A stretch of 64,000 nt of DNA from Siphonodentalium dalli (GCA_032622095.1 CP136069.1:10560036-10624035), one strand, 5' to 3'. Shown: positions 12,240 to 24,063, counted from the first letter of the stretch. A program made the numbers and translations. Notes: generated from the sequence alone by a model not told the origin.

Positions 12240-12363
12240 CAACCCTTTCAGTGCCAAGAGCTCTTTCCATCAATGTATCACATTATTATAATCAATAAAT
12301 TTGAAAAATGATCAAGGAAATATGGGTTGATACAAAAATCCGACTTGGCACTGAACGGGTTAA
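12240..12363. mobile_element. Family B MITE, hairpin-less copy
   Basis: Ends ccctttcagtgccaag and cttggcactgaacggg with TTAA at 12360-12363. It lacks the family A hairpin. A 21-bp direct repeat (ttaataccggtagctggttc plus t) lies at 12219-12239 and 12360-12380, much longer than a TTAA duplication. Confidence 0.65.
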
Positions 12364-12379
12364 TACCGGTAGCTGGTTC

Positions 12380-12614
12380 TTAACCCTTCTGTGACTGAAG
12401 CTTTCTGCAATTTTGCTAAAACGCCAATGCATTCTCTTATACATGTATATGCAAGTTTCCCATAGGGAGCCTCGCATATATAAGAGAATGCATTGGCCTA
12501 AAAATATTTACCTTGACCATGTAAACCAGTGCATTCTCTTATATACTAGTATGTGCGAGGCTCCCTATGTGATACTCTCATATATAAGAGAATGCACTGG
12601 CACAGGAACTTTAA
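12380..12614. mobile_element. Family F TTAA-type MITE with two hairpins
   Basis: Starts TTAA-cccttctgtgactgaag, followed by the gccaatgcattctctta hairpin with a cccataggga loop, a short spacer and a second hairpin ending gcactggcacagg. The right terminus is decayed; the full-length relative is at 59260-59759. Confidence 0.7.
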
Positions 12615-12771
12615 TGTTAACTCATTCACTATTGAATTAAATTTTCATTTGTATGGTATACATTGGAAAGGTCTATTCTTAATTAATTTGCTGGGATTTT
12701 CAGAGAATAATGCAAATAGCATGAATTCAGACGTTCTGCTAATAAGGGAAAATTGTATGAGAACCCACCTT

Positions 12772-12842
12772 TGCTAGCATCACCAAATTCACCCTCTGGG
12801 GACCTCATTCTGCAAATGACAGACACCCTATTTCAAGGCTTG
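12772..12842. mobile_element. Family C right-end fragment
   Basis: From gctagcatcaccaaattc to caaggcttg; only the right arm of the palindrome remains. Confidence 0.75.
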
Positions 12843-13086
12843 CACCTTTGTTGGGTAATGCATATTATTAATTTGAATGATCGATGCTGACAAGATGATC
12901 AGCTAATATTGTATGAAAACCCACCTTTCTACGGTGATGAGTAGTTGGAAATATGGCTAGTTGCCATTCATCGGAAAGCTCTCATCATGTAATGATGGTG
13001 AACAGTTTGGAGACAGACTCAAGTGACGATAACACCACAACAAACAAGTGCATGTAACTGTACCTGGCTATTGTATTGACACATAC

Positions 13087-13256
13087 CTTTCCTGGGTGAT
13101 GAATATGCTGAGGATGGTGAATATTTCGGAGACGGACTCGAGGACGAAGCTAGCGGACGCCGGGACGATATGTAGTTTATCTTTATCCTGGACCTTCTTG
13201 ATATAATTGAGCGTTCTGTTGACGTTTCCCAGTTCATGCTTCAGTTTATCGTAGTC
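13087..13256 (-). CDS. RAPGEF1: RAPGEF1 (C3G)-like exon, second in this window
   Basis: A 170-nt minus-strand exon. Acceptor tctcttcacag lies directly above 13256 and donor gtatgt at 13086-13081. It starts in phase 0 (Asp-Tyr-Asp) and ends two bases into a codon, which the exon at 11226 completes as Ser. The peptide DYDKLKHELGNVNRTLNYIK leads into KLHIVPASASFVLESV, closely resembling the C3G N-terminal motif LPGSASKVLEAI (recalled). This is the best-supported host exon: splice sites, phase and similarity to its neighbour agree. The intron to the next exon is 1,860 bp and holds family B, C and F MITEs. Confidence 0.78.
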
Positions 13257-13399
13257 CTGTGAAGAGATGATTACATACCAACGTGTTACACAAAAGCCTG
13301 CTATGTGATTGGTCAACTGCCAATTGGGTCATGCATTTCATATCCCAATAAAACACACGATAACACAAACTGATGCCACACTTTGCTGACCAAGTCTGA

Positions 13400-13545
13400 G
13401 TTTTGTGTGTCTGTCATTTGCATAATGAGGTCCCCAGATGGTGAAATTAGTGACGCTATCCCCCATAGCAGGCTAGCATCACCAAATTCACACTCTTGGG
13501 ACCTCATTCTGTATGGCCTCATCTGCTATGGGAGACATATGGTTG
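13400..13545. mobile_element. Family C fragment
   Basis: gtctgtcatttgcataatg through a gtgacgctatccc palindrome to cctcatctgctatgggagac; both termini lost. Confidence 0.7.
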
Positions 13546-13687
13546 AACATTTAGTGATATTTTTATTTATGATATTATTTTAACAATTGTTTTACCATTT
13601 CCAAGAATGACCTTAAGGGCCACTATCTACCTTTTCATTCCAAAGGATTGTCTCTATCATTATTTATTTATAGCTAATTTATCTAAT

Positions 13688-13999
13688 TTAACCCTTTACC
13701 CAACAGAAGGGCCCTGTGCCAATGCATTCTCTTATATATGCGAGTCGACCATAGGTCGCCTCGCATATATAAGAGAATGCATTGGCTTAACACATTTTTT
13801 TTAGGCCAATGCATTCTCTTATATATATATAAGAGAATGCATTGGCACAGGGCATAACTGTAACTATCACAATGTGGTCAATGAGCCGGTTCCAATGATA
13901 TCCATATTTGTATGGTTCTATTGAGACAGACCGAAGATATTTTAGGCTGTTGAAGCTTTATTTGGCCGGTTTTGGCCGGTTTGTTGGGTAAAGGGTTAA
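13688..13999. mobile_element. Family A MITE, shortened spacer
   Basis: TTAA at both ends (13688-13691, 13996-13999) with the family A termini. The spacer between the two hairpins is reduced to a short T run, and the second hairpin has lost its loop (tctcttatatatatataaga). Confidence 0.85.
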
Positions 14000-14149
14000 C
14001 CGTTTTATCACACTCCAAACACGTACATCAGATCCATAACAAGAGATGGACTGTCGTCCGGTGCATACCCCCTCATGGCATACCGCCTAGTGTGGGCACA
14101 TCTATAACTTATGATGGCTATACTCAGACATATGGACCCAGAAATCAGC

Positions 14150-15290
14150 ATTTTCATATAAACAAAGATGAATAACTATAGAACAAAAAACCAAAACAAA
14201 CATTTGAATGTGCCATTAACTGTCCTCATAGTGGTGAACATCCATACAAAATTTCATTGAGATCCGAGCATTACTGTTCAAGTTATGAGCTGAACAGACA
14301 TCGGATGGATCAAACAGCCAACATTTCCAGATAAACAAAGATGAATTACTCTAGAATGGAAAAGCAGAACAGAACAATGGAACCCCCTATTGAATGTCAT
14401 CATAGCAGTGAACATCTATACCAAATTCCATTGAGATCCCAGCACAACTGTTGAAGTTACGACATGAAGACACCAGACGGACCAAAAAGCCAACATTTAT
14501 TTCCAGATGAACAAAGATGAGTAACTCTAGAATGGAAAAGCGGAATGGAAAAGCGGAACAAAACGATGGAACCCTCTTTTTTATGTCCTCATAGTAGTGA
14601 ACATCCATACCAAATCCCATTGAGATCCCAGTACAACTGTCGAAGTTACAATATGAACAGACACCAGACGAACCAAAAAGCCAACATTTCCAGATGAACA
14701 AAGATGTATAACTCTAGAATGGAAAATCCGAATAAAACGATGGAACCCTCTATTGAATGCCCTCATATTAGTGAACATCCATACAAAATTTCATTGAGAT
14801 CCGAGCACTACTGTTCAGGTTATGACATGAACAGACACCAGATGGACCAAAACTCCAACATTTCAAGATAAACAAAGATGAATAACTCTAGAATGGAAAA
14901 TCGGAACAAAACGATGGAACCCTCTATTTAATGTCCTCATAGTTGTGAACATCCACACCAAATTTGGTTGAGATCCCAGCACAACTGTTGAAGTTACGAC
15001 ATGAACAGACACCAGATGTACCAAAAAGCCACTATTTCCAGATAAACAAAGATGAATAACTCTAAAATGGAAAATCCAAACAAAACGATGGAACCCTCTA
15101 TTAAATGTCCTCATAATAGTGAACATCCATACCTAATTTCATTGAGATCCGAGCACTACTGTTCAAGTTATGACACGAACAGACATCGGACGGACGTACG
15201 GACGGACGGACGCACGCACGGCTCCACGGACGGACGGACGGACAGGTGCAAAACAGTATACCCCCCTTTTTTTTTTTAAAGGGGGTATAA
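14150..15290. repeat. Mollusc repeat L: about 175-bp tandem units ending in ACGG runs
   Basis: Six diverged units, each starting near gatgaataactctagaatgg (about 14169, 14339, 14514, 14703, 14877, 15049). They close with a cggacggacgg run (15185-15245) and a poly-C/T/A palindrome, accccccttttt...aaagggggtata. Open frames in it are by-products. Confidence 0.85.
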
Positions 15291-15545
15291 AAATATACCT
15301 GTGAATATTATCCTATACATTATACATGCTATAACTTCATAAGGTACCATTTATCTCAATCTAAATAGAATTAAAAAAATTCTGACTGAAAAGTGAACTT
15401 TGAATGAATAATAGCATGAATGATTATATGGCATGGTTTATGACTTGTAAATTTCAAGAGATTGTATCATTAATGATGATGATATATATTGTCAAAGTTG
15501 AAGCCTTTGCAGTGTCATTAGAGATTTTCACCTTTTAAATACAAA
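15291..15545. other. No feature seen
   Basis: AT-rich; no coding or repeat signal recognised. Confidence 0.5.
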
Positions 15546-15720
15546 ACAATTGCAACCTTGGTAAAGCTTGATAAAGCTAGGCTGCAACCTTGGTAAAGCT
15601 TGGTAAAGCTAGGCTGCAACCATGTGAAAGCTTGGTAAAGCTTGGTTGGAAACCTTGGTAATTAAAGCTTGGTAAAGCTAGGCTGCAACCTTGGTAAAGC
15701 TCGGAAAAGTTATGATTAAG
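15546..15720. repeat. Degenerate short tandem repeat
   Basis: Irregular units built on tgcaaccttggtaaagcttg and taaagctaggc. They are followed to about 15950 by scattered ccaagg / tatcctagga words that form small inverted repeats. Confidence 0.7.
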
Positions 15721-15979
15721 ATTTTGTAAAGCTTGGAAATCCTTGAATGAGCTCAGTTGAATTTGCTAAGGTATTCCAAGGTTTTCCGAACTTGAAACGT
15801 TCCAATACCGCCCCAATGATTTCCAAGGTCTCTGATCCTAGGATATCCTAGGAATTCCAAGGAATTTTCCTAACTATTCCGAGGTTTTATTCCTAGGATA
15901 TCGTAGGAATTCCTTGGATATCCTAGGACATTTTGGTAAGGGTACCGCGGTGACAACAATTTATAGGTGGTCAATTACT

Positions 15980-16482
15980 TTAAAGGCACGTGCGGCCTTA
16001 ATTGTCGAAAATATTCATATTTGTTCTAATCACTGTAAACAGAAAAACATTAAAACGCATACAGTTTCGTTCATATATACCATGACCATCACGTAAACAG
16101 CATGTTATCATAAAGACCTACTATACTTTACCTAAAGCAAGAGCCTGATTGTGTTACAGAAGACAGCACAATGCTACTGGCTAATCACACACAAATGGCA
16201 TAAACACTCTTTATTAGTTCCATATCAGGAATTCACCAACAAAGAACGCTCTTTATGTTTACTATCATAATATAAACAAACACCAGAAAAGTAACTTTTT
16301 ATGCTTTTGTTTACATAACAATGGTCAAACATTTGACAATAACATACTGTTTATGCGATATTTCTTATTTGTATACGGACAAAGTCTGTCTACATTTTGA
16401 TGATCTTTCTGTTTGTGGCGGTTTTTGACGGGTGGAAATATTTTCACAGGATACCCACCGCCAAGGCCAACCGTACCTTTAA
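15980..16482. mobile_element. Family I TTAA-type MITE
   Basis: Ends TTAAAGGCACGTGCGGC and, read inward from the right, TTAAAGGTACGGTTGGCC; TTAA at 15980-15983 and 16479-16482. A relative with the same ends lies at 59811-60336. Both interiors include similar words on the two arms (aaacagaa, tttgttta), so the element is loosely palindromic. No ORF. Confidence 0.65.
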
Positions 16483-16604
16483 GGATACCAGTAGCTATAT
16501 TAAAATGAGTTTTGATAAGTACTGATCATTTTAATGGTATTATTATCCATCCCTTAACTAATACTATTTCGGATTGTGCAAAAGCCGTCACATGATAATA
16601 CGGG

Positions 16605-16672
16605 AAAAAGTCATATTGGACTCCCGAAAGTCATATTGGACTCAATCGAGTCCAATATGACGTTTTTATAGG
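16605..16672. repeat. Inverted repeat, gtcatattggactc type
   Basis: Two direct copies of gtcatattggactc, then the complement gagtccaatatgac, giving a short hairpin. It shares the gtcatattgga word with the larger hairpin at 16970-17095. Confidence 0.75.
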
Positions 16673-16682
16673 GACCCCATGA

Positions 16683-16965
16683 CATCATGAAGTTACACTC
16701 TATTGCCAAATGAATCAGTGAAATTGTGATGCGCGCACAATACTCTGGTTGATTTAGCAGAATTTTCACTTCCGCATGATTTATTTTTTTTCACTTCCGT
16801 GTTTACTGTTTCAAATCATGCGTTCTGATGATCAAATACAGGCTTTTATAGAGAATCAATTAAGTGGCGACAAATACCAAAAATAACTACAAAAGTTATA
16901 TTCCCAAAATTTGGATAAACATACAGATGGATAATAAAAATGTCATTACACAATGAATGTGTACA
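16683..16965. other. No feature seen
   Basis: AT-rich sequence between two related hairpins, possibly the inside of one larger element. Confidence 0.4.
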
Positions 16966-16969
16966 GTAT

Positions 16970-17095
16970 GTGTTTTTCTTGTACTCGTCCAAGTTGTTGT
17001 GAAAAGTCATATTGGACGAGACACTGTGTGTCTATTCCAATATGAGTTTTCACCACAACCTGGACGAGTACAAGAAAAGCACATACACAACATAG
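16970..17095. repeat. Long hairpin with about 45-bp arms
   Basis: Left arm tttttcttgtactcgtcc to aaagtcatattgga, loop cgagacactgtgtgtct, right arm ttccaatatgag to ggacgagtacaagaaaa. A few mismatches only. Confidence 0.8.
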
Positions 17096-17119
17096 TATAG
17101 TAACTTTATAATATTAACT

Positions 17120-17545
17120 GGAGTCTAATGAGATCCCACCCACCCCCCCCCCCCCCCCATCCCGCCACCCATAGTATCTTATGCGCCACAGGCGCCCGTA
17201 TAGAGGCTACTGCCCACATAAATAATAAGGAGTCTAATGAGATCCCACCCACCCCCCCATCCCGCCACCATAGTATCTTATGCGCCACAGGCGCCCGTAT
17301 AGAGGCTACTGCCCACATAAATAATAAGGAGTCTAATGAGATCCCACCCACCCCCCCCCCCATCCCGCCACCCATAGTATCTTATGCGCCACAGGCGCCC
17401 GTATAGAGGCTACTGCCCACATAAATAATAAGGAGTCTAATGAGATCCCACCCACCCCCCCCCCCCATCCCGCCACCCATAGTATCGTATGCGCCACAGG
17501 CGCCCGTATAGAGGCTACTGCCCAAATAAATAATAAGGAGTCTAA
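17120..17545. repeat. About 105-bp tandem repeat, four copies
   Basis: Units start ggagtctaatgagatcccac, run through a variable poly-C tract, then cgccacaggcgcccgtatag and cccacataaataataa. Period 100-109 bp, the differences lying mostly in the C tract. A shortened fifth start ends the array. Confidence 0.92.
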
Positions 17546-17571
17546 CCGGTATCTTCCTGAAATTTTGCATA

Positions 17572-17640
17572 AACCCTGTGCCATTGCATTCTCTTATATA
17601 TGCATAGGGAGACTCGCATATATAAGAGAATAATAATAAT
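17572..17640. mobile_element. Family F hairpin fragment
   Basis: aaaccctgtgccattgcattc hairpin with a cataggga loop; the right side dissolves into an aat microsatellite. Confidence 0.65.
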
Positions 17641-17769
17641 AATAATGACCAGTTTTTTATAGTGATCAAGTTAACCAATTACTTGCTCTAACACGCTTGG
17701 TACAATATTACCTCAGTCATTTGTACAAGCCAACCAATGAACCGGCTGCAGCCATTGCAGGCGTTGCTC

Positions 17770-18055
17770 TAGTTTGATCAGAACATGATCTGATATTCAT
17801 CAGTATGACAAGCTGACTGGTACTCTTTTAATGCATGAGTGATGTGAAGCCGACACAGTACGAGCGACCTTGCTCAAGGGTCACAACTTGGCCCATGTTA
17901 TGAAACAGCGAGCAATCCGACAATTGCTCAAAGCGGCCAAGCCACTGCTATGCGGAGACTCAATGACCGGCAACACGCTGCAAACCCATATCGATGTGTT
18001 CACAGCGAATACAAGTCCAACACGCTAACCACCGGACGACGAAGCTCCACAATGC
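17770..18055 (-). mobile_element. tRNA-related SINE (probable)
   Basis: On the minus strand the head has a box-A-like ggtggttagcgtgttggac, then a degenerate box-B-like gggtttgcagc. The body reads cccttgagcaaggtcgctcg, with catcactcatgcattaaaag and gagtaccagtcag. This order (tRNA-like head, 'cttgagcaagg' body, 'taaa...gtacc' tail) is typical of animal tRNA-derived SINEs. The box B is weak. Confidence 0.6.
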
Positions 18056-18057
18056 AG

Positions 18058-18130
18058 TGGCCTAACAATATTTAACTTGACCTTGTGCATTCTCTTATAC
18101 ATGTATATGTGAGTCTACTCATGGCAGACA
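18058..18130. mobile_element. Family F hairpin fragment
   Basis: cctaacaatatttaacttg spacer followed by gtgcattctcttatacatg; one half-hairpin only. Confidence 0.5.
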
Positions 18131-18315
18131 TGACCCTCATTAGTTTCCCTCACTTTCATAGACGAAATACCGGGGAAATATGTATCCCCCTCATGGCCCT
18201 TACATACATCCATTACATACATGTACATGTACATAATATAAAGCATGCTCCACAGACCGTAAGTTTATTTTTTATCTGGGTTCTGATTATCTACATAAAT
18301 ATATATTGAACTAGA

Positions 18316-18468
18316 TTAACCCTTTCAGTGCCAAGTCCGATTTTTGTATCAACCCATATTTCCTTGATCATTTTTCAAATTTATTGATTATAATAATGTG
18401 ATACATTGATGGAAAGAGCTCTTAGAGCTCTTTCCATCAATGTATCACATTACTATAATCAATAAATT
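18316..18468. mobile_element. Family B MITE left half with internal palindrome
   Basis: TTAA at 18316-18319, then ccctttcagtgccaagtccg and an inverted repeat (gatacattgatggaaagag / ctctttccatcaatgtatc). The right end is missing; the sequence passes straight into family C. Confidence 0.75.
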
Positions 18469-18469
18469 A

Positions 18470-18786
18470 TTAGGCCTCATCTTCTCTGGAAAGTGTCTTT
18501 ATTAACAAATTTCTATAGAAACTTCATAGATTCTATTTCTTTTTTTAGTTTAGTTTCTCTATATCCCCAAATTGGCAGACAACACATTGTATAATCGAGG
18601 TTCCCAATGTAAATGTACATCACAATATTCACCATTTGGGAACTTCAATCTGAGTATGTCTCCCATAGCAGATGAGACCATGCAGAATGAGGTCCCCAAA
18701 GGGTGAATTTGGTTATGTGGGATAGCGTCACCAAATTCAACCTCTTCAGCCTCATTCTACAAATGATAGACACACTAAACTCAGGC
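18470..18786. mobile_element. Family C long-form fragment
   Basis: Internal landmarks ggcctcatcttctctggaaa, aatcgaggttcccaatg and ggaacttcaatctgag precede the palindromic end, which closes near gacacactaaactcagg. Confidence 0.75.
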
Positions 18787-19083
18787 TTTTATATGATGTG
18801 ATGATAGACACACGTATATCACAGAGACGGATCCTTCTAAAGTGTATATATTCCTGGATAGCTTCCAATACACAGATAACATATAAATCCCAGTACACAT
18901 CCACGTAATGCTATCGATGTCTGGGATATTGGCAGAGCTATACTGAGCCAATAACAATAGCAATTTTCCGACAATTTATTGTTTTTTTCTGGAAGAATAG
19001 TTGTGTTTGATTTATAGAGACAATTGTGTGATGCATTTTATATGAATTTACTTGTTTCTTCTAACTCTGAATAGCAAGCTTTG

Positions 19084-19420
19084 ATTGTCTGTCATTTGTA
19101 GAATGAGGTCCCCAGAGGGTGAATTTAGTAACGCTATCCCACCAAGGCGGGCTATCATCACCAAATTCACCCTCTGGGAACCTCATTTAGCCAGAATTTT
19201 CCACTTTTTCAAGGCAATTCAACAATATACTTTGTACATGTACATGTACATATCTTCTGCCTCTGGGAACCTCATTCTGTTTAGGCCTCAATGATATGGG
19301 AGAGGCTCAGGATCAAATTAAAGTTCCCCAGTTGAAATTAGTAATGTTCACCCATTAGTCGCCTCGATTATGCATTTGAACTTCTGCAATTCAGGGGATA
19401 TAGGAACTGAACAGAAGGGA
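19084..19420. mobile_element. Family C long-form fragment with inserted segment
   Basis: Palindrome from gtctgtcatttgtagaatg. At about 19190-19260 there is a segment beginning gccagaattttccactt, whose inverted counterpart occurs in another family C copy near 49725-49785. Confidence 0.7.
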
Positions 19421-19535
19421 AATTGTTGTCGTCATCATTTTATTCATCATCGTAACCTGAAACACCGACCAAAATAACAACAACAACAACACTGTTACAA
19501 CACTGTTATAATATTCAATTGTGAAATTTTAGTGT

Positions 19536-19762
19536 ACCTGTCATTTGCAGAATGAGGTCCCCAGAGGGTGAATATAGTGACGCTATCCCGCATAGCGGGC
19601 TAGCATCACCAAATTCACCATCTGGGGACATCATTATGCATGGCCTCATCTGCTGTGGGAGACATAGACTGAATTTGGAGTTCCCAAATGGTGACTATTG
19701 TGATGTACACCCATTGGAAACCTCGATATGTAATGTGTTGTCTAACAATTTCGGGATATAGC
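19536..19762. mobile_element. Family C long-form fragment
   Basis: cctgtcatttgcagaatgag palindrome, then catctgctgtgggagacata and cattggaaacctcgatatg. Confidence 0.7.
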
Positions 19763-20711
19763 AGGCTTTCCGTCAGGTTTTGGGGAACGTGTCCTGTATC
19801 CGCCGAGGGGAAAATGCAGTCAATGTTTTCAATGTCGTGGAAACACTAGTGGACCTACTTTTGTTGTATCGGCCAATAGAAGAATCAGAGAGTAGATTTG
19901 CTGATTGTTTTGATTCCATTTTCTACCCAAGTTACTATGCTATCAACCGCAATAACTTTAAAACCTAGAAAATTTATTAGATAAAAATTAATTGCCAGGT
20001 TATAGATCACCGGTGGTGAAGGCCTTGCGTTGTTCCCAGTATACGGAAATGCGCCCGTTGAAGTTAAAAGACTCACTATTGAAGACTCGGCAGATAGTTC
20101 TGATGCATAACGTGCCGGAATATAACACTCAGCAGATAGATGATTAGCAGGTTGGAAGCAACGAAGGAATAGAATAAAGGCGCAATGTTTTAGTTCTAAA
20201 TATCAAGCTAAATTATAATAAACATAGATAAGATGTATAGATAAGATGCTTTGAAAAAAACGGAGTGATATATATAGTTTAAGACATGAAGATAGAATCA
20301 GTGGGTATGATTAAATTATTGGCGGTCATTTTTCGTAACCTAACCGCAGCAACGCACCCAGCAGACTCTAAAGAATGTGTTCTAGCAATGTCGGGTTTGA
20401 TCACTTCCTCAGTTCATCTAACTTTGTCTGCAGTTGGAGCTAGCGTGCAACGTGCAGAGCCAGGTGTGCTCGTTCAGAATCGGGAGCATTTCAGTAAAAA
20501 CTAAATAAAGTGCACTCTATATTCTAAATGGAACACATCGACCCTGCACGTTGAATGTTAGCTCCGGCCTACAGACAAACTGACATCCAACATTTAGTGT
20601 TAGATCGGTCCAAGTGAGTATTCTCGCTAGAAATCAAATAAAGTTGTCAACTATTTAAATTTGTCTTGTGGTATGACAGAAGGGGAAAAATTGACTGGGG
20701 GAATGGGACCC
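19763..20711. other. No gene recognised
   Basis: Short open frames exist but none shows splice signals or recognisable protein similarity. A small inverted resemblance, acgtgcagag at about 20451 and ctgcacgtt at about 20544, is weak. Confidence 0.5.
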
Positions 20712-21101
20712 TTAACCCTTTACCCAACAAACCGGCCAAAACCGGCCAAATAAAGCTTCAACAGCCTAAAATATCTTCGGTCTGTCTCAATAGAACCATA
20801 CAAATATGGATATCATTGGAACCGGCTCCTTGACCACATTGTGATAGTTACAGTTATGCCCTGTGCCAATGCATTCTCTTATATATGTGAGTCGACCATA
20901 GGTCGCCTCGCATATATAAGAGAATGCATTGGCCTAAAAAAAATCTTTTTTTACCATTTTTTCTTACATTCTTTATCAATTTTATAATTTTTAATGTGTT
21001 AAGCCAATGCATTCTCTTATATATGCGAGGCGACCTATGGTCGACTCGCATATATAAGAGAATGCATTGGCACAGGGCCGTTCTGTTGGGTAAAGGGTTA
21101 A
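20712..21101. mobile_element. Family A MITE, full length
   Basis: TTAA at 20712-20715 and 21098-21101, in the orientation opposite to the 6758 copy (unique segment at the left). Both hairpins and the tttttaccattttttcttac spacer are intact. Confidence 0.88.
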
Positions 21102-21209
21102 AGGGACCCCCTGCCCTACTAGCGGAAAACCTGGATATTGAGAAATGAAACTATAAAATAGAAATAGAATCTATGTGAAGAAGTTTGATGGAAATTTGAT
21201 AATAAAGAA

Positions 21210-21272
21210 AGTTTCCAGAGAAGATGAGGCCTAAGCAGAATGAGGGTAAATTTAGTGATGCTAGCCTGTCAT
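21210..21272. mobile_element. Family C fragment
   Basis: tttccagagaagatgaggcc followed by a partial palindrome arm to gatgctagcc. Confidence 0.55.
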
Positions 21273-22189
21273 GGTATATTATTATCTTACAGATTTTTTC
21301 CTGGGTGCAGACTGCGTAGCTACATTTCCTTGTAATTTCTTCAAATAATCCATGTTGAGCGTCAAGAATGATTTCCACATATTCCTGATATCGATGTGGC
21401 AAACATCATGTACAATGTATGTGGAATGATTGTATGTGGAACAAGTTCACAAGTAAATCTCAGACGTTAACACATGTAACATTCATGCCACAATATAGTT
21501 TTTAACATCAACAAGGATTTCCACATATTCCTGATATCAAAGTATGAAACATCACAGATAAATGTATGCGGAACGAGTGTACCTGTATGTGAAATGAATG
21601 TAAGCGGAACGAGTGTATGTGGAACGAATGTATACGGAACAAGTACACTGGTATATCACAGAAATTAATACATGCACAGTGTATTATGTCTAATTTTTCC
21701 AAAACCATTGAGGAAGTGTTTTCTATTGTGACCAATTAGCACATGTTGTTTAGTGGTATATACAGGGCACTTCAAACTGTGAGCAACTCTCCTTGACAAT
21801 ATTACGGCATCTGAGTTTATTGTTGACATACATACAGTTAGTTATGTTAACCCTACTTGCTGATGGTACTTATCCCTCTATGGAGCCCCAGGCAGAGAGA
21901 ATGATGCACTGATGACTGTCATCTGCTTTGGTCCGTGTGAGGCTCAATACAGGAGTGTTTAAGAAATTACTTACATTGTATATTTACACTCAACCGAGGT
22001 AGATTAAAAGAGCATAAGCACCCATTTCCAATGTTATTCTCGTAACTTGATGCAAATTGTGTCTACACAAAAATGGATGCAAGTTGGGGTCAGCGCGCGA
22101 TGTCATGTGACGTAATTTCGACCAACCAACATCCTGCATTCATAATACTCAACGCGAATGCATGTGTCAATAAAAATATTATATAAAGG
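21273..22189. other. Non-coding stretch with a small duplication
   Basis: The phrase atttccacatattcctgata occurs at about 21371 and 21509, and short ggaacgagtgta / ggaacgaatgta words repeat at 21570-21650. No exon recognised. Confidence 0.55.
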
Positions 22190-22713
22190 AACCCTTTCTA
22201 TAGCTAAATACTCATTGAGTAGTTATCCCTCAGGAAATGTTCAGATAATAAGTTCAACAAACGACCATTTTCCGCCAATAAATCAGACTCCTGTCATCGT
22301 TTAATATATTATCTGTCGTCTGCTTACTTTTTCTGAACATCCCTCGAAATGATATCAAATGAATAATAAACACTTCCCACACATGTATACTTTTATAACT
22401 GAATGGGAGCAAGCCTTGAAATAGTGTGCCTGTCATTTGCAGAATGAGGTCCCCAGAGGGTGAATTTAGTGATGCTACCCCGCATAGCGGGTTAGCATCA
22501 CCAAATTCACCCACTGGGAACCTCATTCTGCTGAGTTGTAAGCAGAATGAGGTCCCCAGAGGGTGAATTTGGTGATGCTAACCCGCTATGCGGGGTAGCA
22601 TCACTAAATTCACCCTCTGGGGACCTCATTCTGCAAATGACAGACACACTATTTCAAGGCTTGGACCTGAGTAACACATGTATACTTTTATAACTGAATG
22701 GGAGAAAGGGTTG
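22190..22713. mobile_element. Family G MITE interrupted by a family C MITE
   Basis: Starts aaccctttctatagctaaa, contains caggaaatgttcagataata, and on its right side ataactgaatgggag...aaaggg. The family C copy at 22410-22663 splits it. Confidence 0.65.
22410..22663. mobile_element. Family C MITE inside family G, with 30-bp direct-repeat flanks
   Basis: Complete short-form copy, caagccttgaaatag to ctatttcaaggcttg. It lacks an 8-bp duplication; instead a perfect 30-bp segment starting cacatgtatacttttata stands at 22380-22409 and again at 22675-22704, after 11 unmatched bases. Confidence 0.8.
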
Positions 22714-22945
22714 ACCCTTTCATGATGGGAGCTGCGCTGGTGCAGCATTAAAGATCTGTGCCAGTGCATTCTCTTATGGCTTCCCATAGGGAGCCTTCCA
22801 TATATACCGGTAAGAGAATGCACTGGATTACAAGCTCAAAGTTAATATTGTTGGGCCAATTCTCTTATATATGTGCGACTCCCTATGTGGACTCTCATAT
22901 ATTAGAGAATGCAAATGGCACTGTTTTCTAGTCATGGAAGGGCTA
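22711..22945. mobile_element. Family F MITE, degenerate
   Basis: gaccctttcatgatgggagc ... gtgccagtgcattctctta hairpin, spacer, second hairpin, then ctagtcatggaagggctaa. Both TTAA sites are mutated. Confidence 0.65.
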
Positions 22946-23009
22946 ATTCCTATTTATTCATTTGAAGGGGTATTCAGTCGATAAGTAATCTCTAAGATCT
23001 CCAATAGCA

Positions 23010-23148
23010 GTTGAGGCCTCAGCAGAATGAGGTTCCCATAGGGTGAATTTGGTGACATTAGCCAACTGTGTGGGACAGCATCATTAAATCCACCCTCTGG
23101 GGACCTCATTCTGATAGTGTCAGACACACAATTTCAAGACTTGAATAA
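23010..23148. mobile_element. Family C fragment
   Basis: cagttgaggcctcagcagaa to acacaatttcaagacttg. Confidence 0.7.
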
Positions 23149-23192
23149 CCTATGAACATAAAAGGAACCGAATGCTGGTGGAAACGCATCAA

Positions 23193-23583
23193 TTAACCCT
23201 TTACCCAACAAACCGGCCAAAAACGGCCAAATAAAGCTGCAACAGCCTAAATTATCTTGGGTCTGTCTCAATAAAACCATACAAATATGGATATCATTGG
23301 AACCAGCTCATTGACCACATTGTGATGGTTACAGTTATGCCCTGTGCCAATGCATTCTCGTATATATGCGAGTCGACCATAGGTCGCCTCTCATATATAA
23401 GAGAATGCATTGGCCTAAAAAAAAATCTTTTTTTACCATTTTTTCTTGCATTCTTTAACAATTTTATAATTTTTAATGTGTTAAGCCAATGCATTCTCTT
23501 ATATATGCGAGGCGACCTATGGTCGACTCGCATATATAAGAGAATGCATTGGCACAGGGCCGTTCTGTTGGGTAAAGGGTTAA
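23193..23583. mobile_element. Family A MITE, full length
   Basis: TTAA at 23193-23196 and 23580-23583; same arrangement as the 20712 copy, with minor substitutions in the first hairpin (tctcgtatat). Confidence 0.88.
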
Positions 23584-23824
23584 TCAAATGTCACAGAGTA
23601 AGCCTCAAATAAACCACAAGCACAAGAAGCCAGGAGTCCCCCTTGTTTTCTGGGCAGTGATTAATGTTTGGTCTGGATAAACAGGGCCCATAATAGATTG
23701 ATGGGCTCAGATCTGCCTCAGATCAAATCCAATTGTGATAAATGTCATGCGTTTGTGGAGGCTATGTAATCAATGAATCAATGCCTGGTACTTTTATAGA
23801 GAACAGAGAATAAATCTTAGACCC

Positions 23825-24063
23825 TTGCCTATTACTAAATTCACCCTCTGGGGGACCTCATTCTGCAAATGACAGATGCACTATCAAGCCTTGAAATAGC
23901 ATGTCTGTCATTTGCAGAATGAGGTCCCCAGAGAGAGAATTTAGTGATGCTACCCCACAGTGTGGGCTAGCATCACCAAATTCACCCTCTGGGAACCTCA
24001 TTCTGCTGAGGTGTAAGCAGAATGAGGTCCCCAAAGGGTGAATTTGGTGATGCTAGCCCACTA
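23825..24063. mobile_element. Two family C fragments
   Basis: A right end (ttactaaattcaccctctg to ctatcaagccttg) is followed by a left-end copy, cttgaaatagcatgtctg to gctagcccactatgc, which is cut by the next element. Confidence 0.65.

Noticed and set aside
20286-20504. 72-codon frame starting MKIESVGMIK
   Set aside because: Hydrophobic start but no signal-peptide layout, no recognisable family and no exon boundaries.
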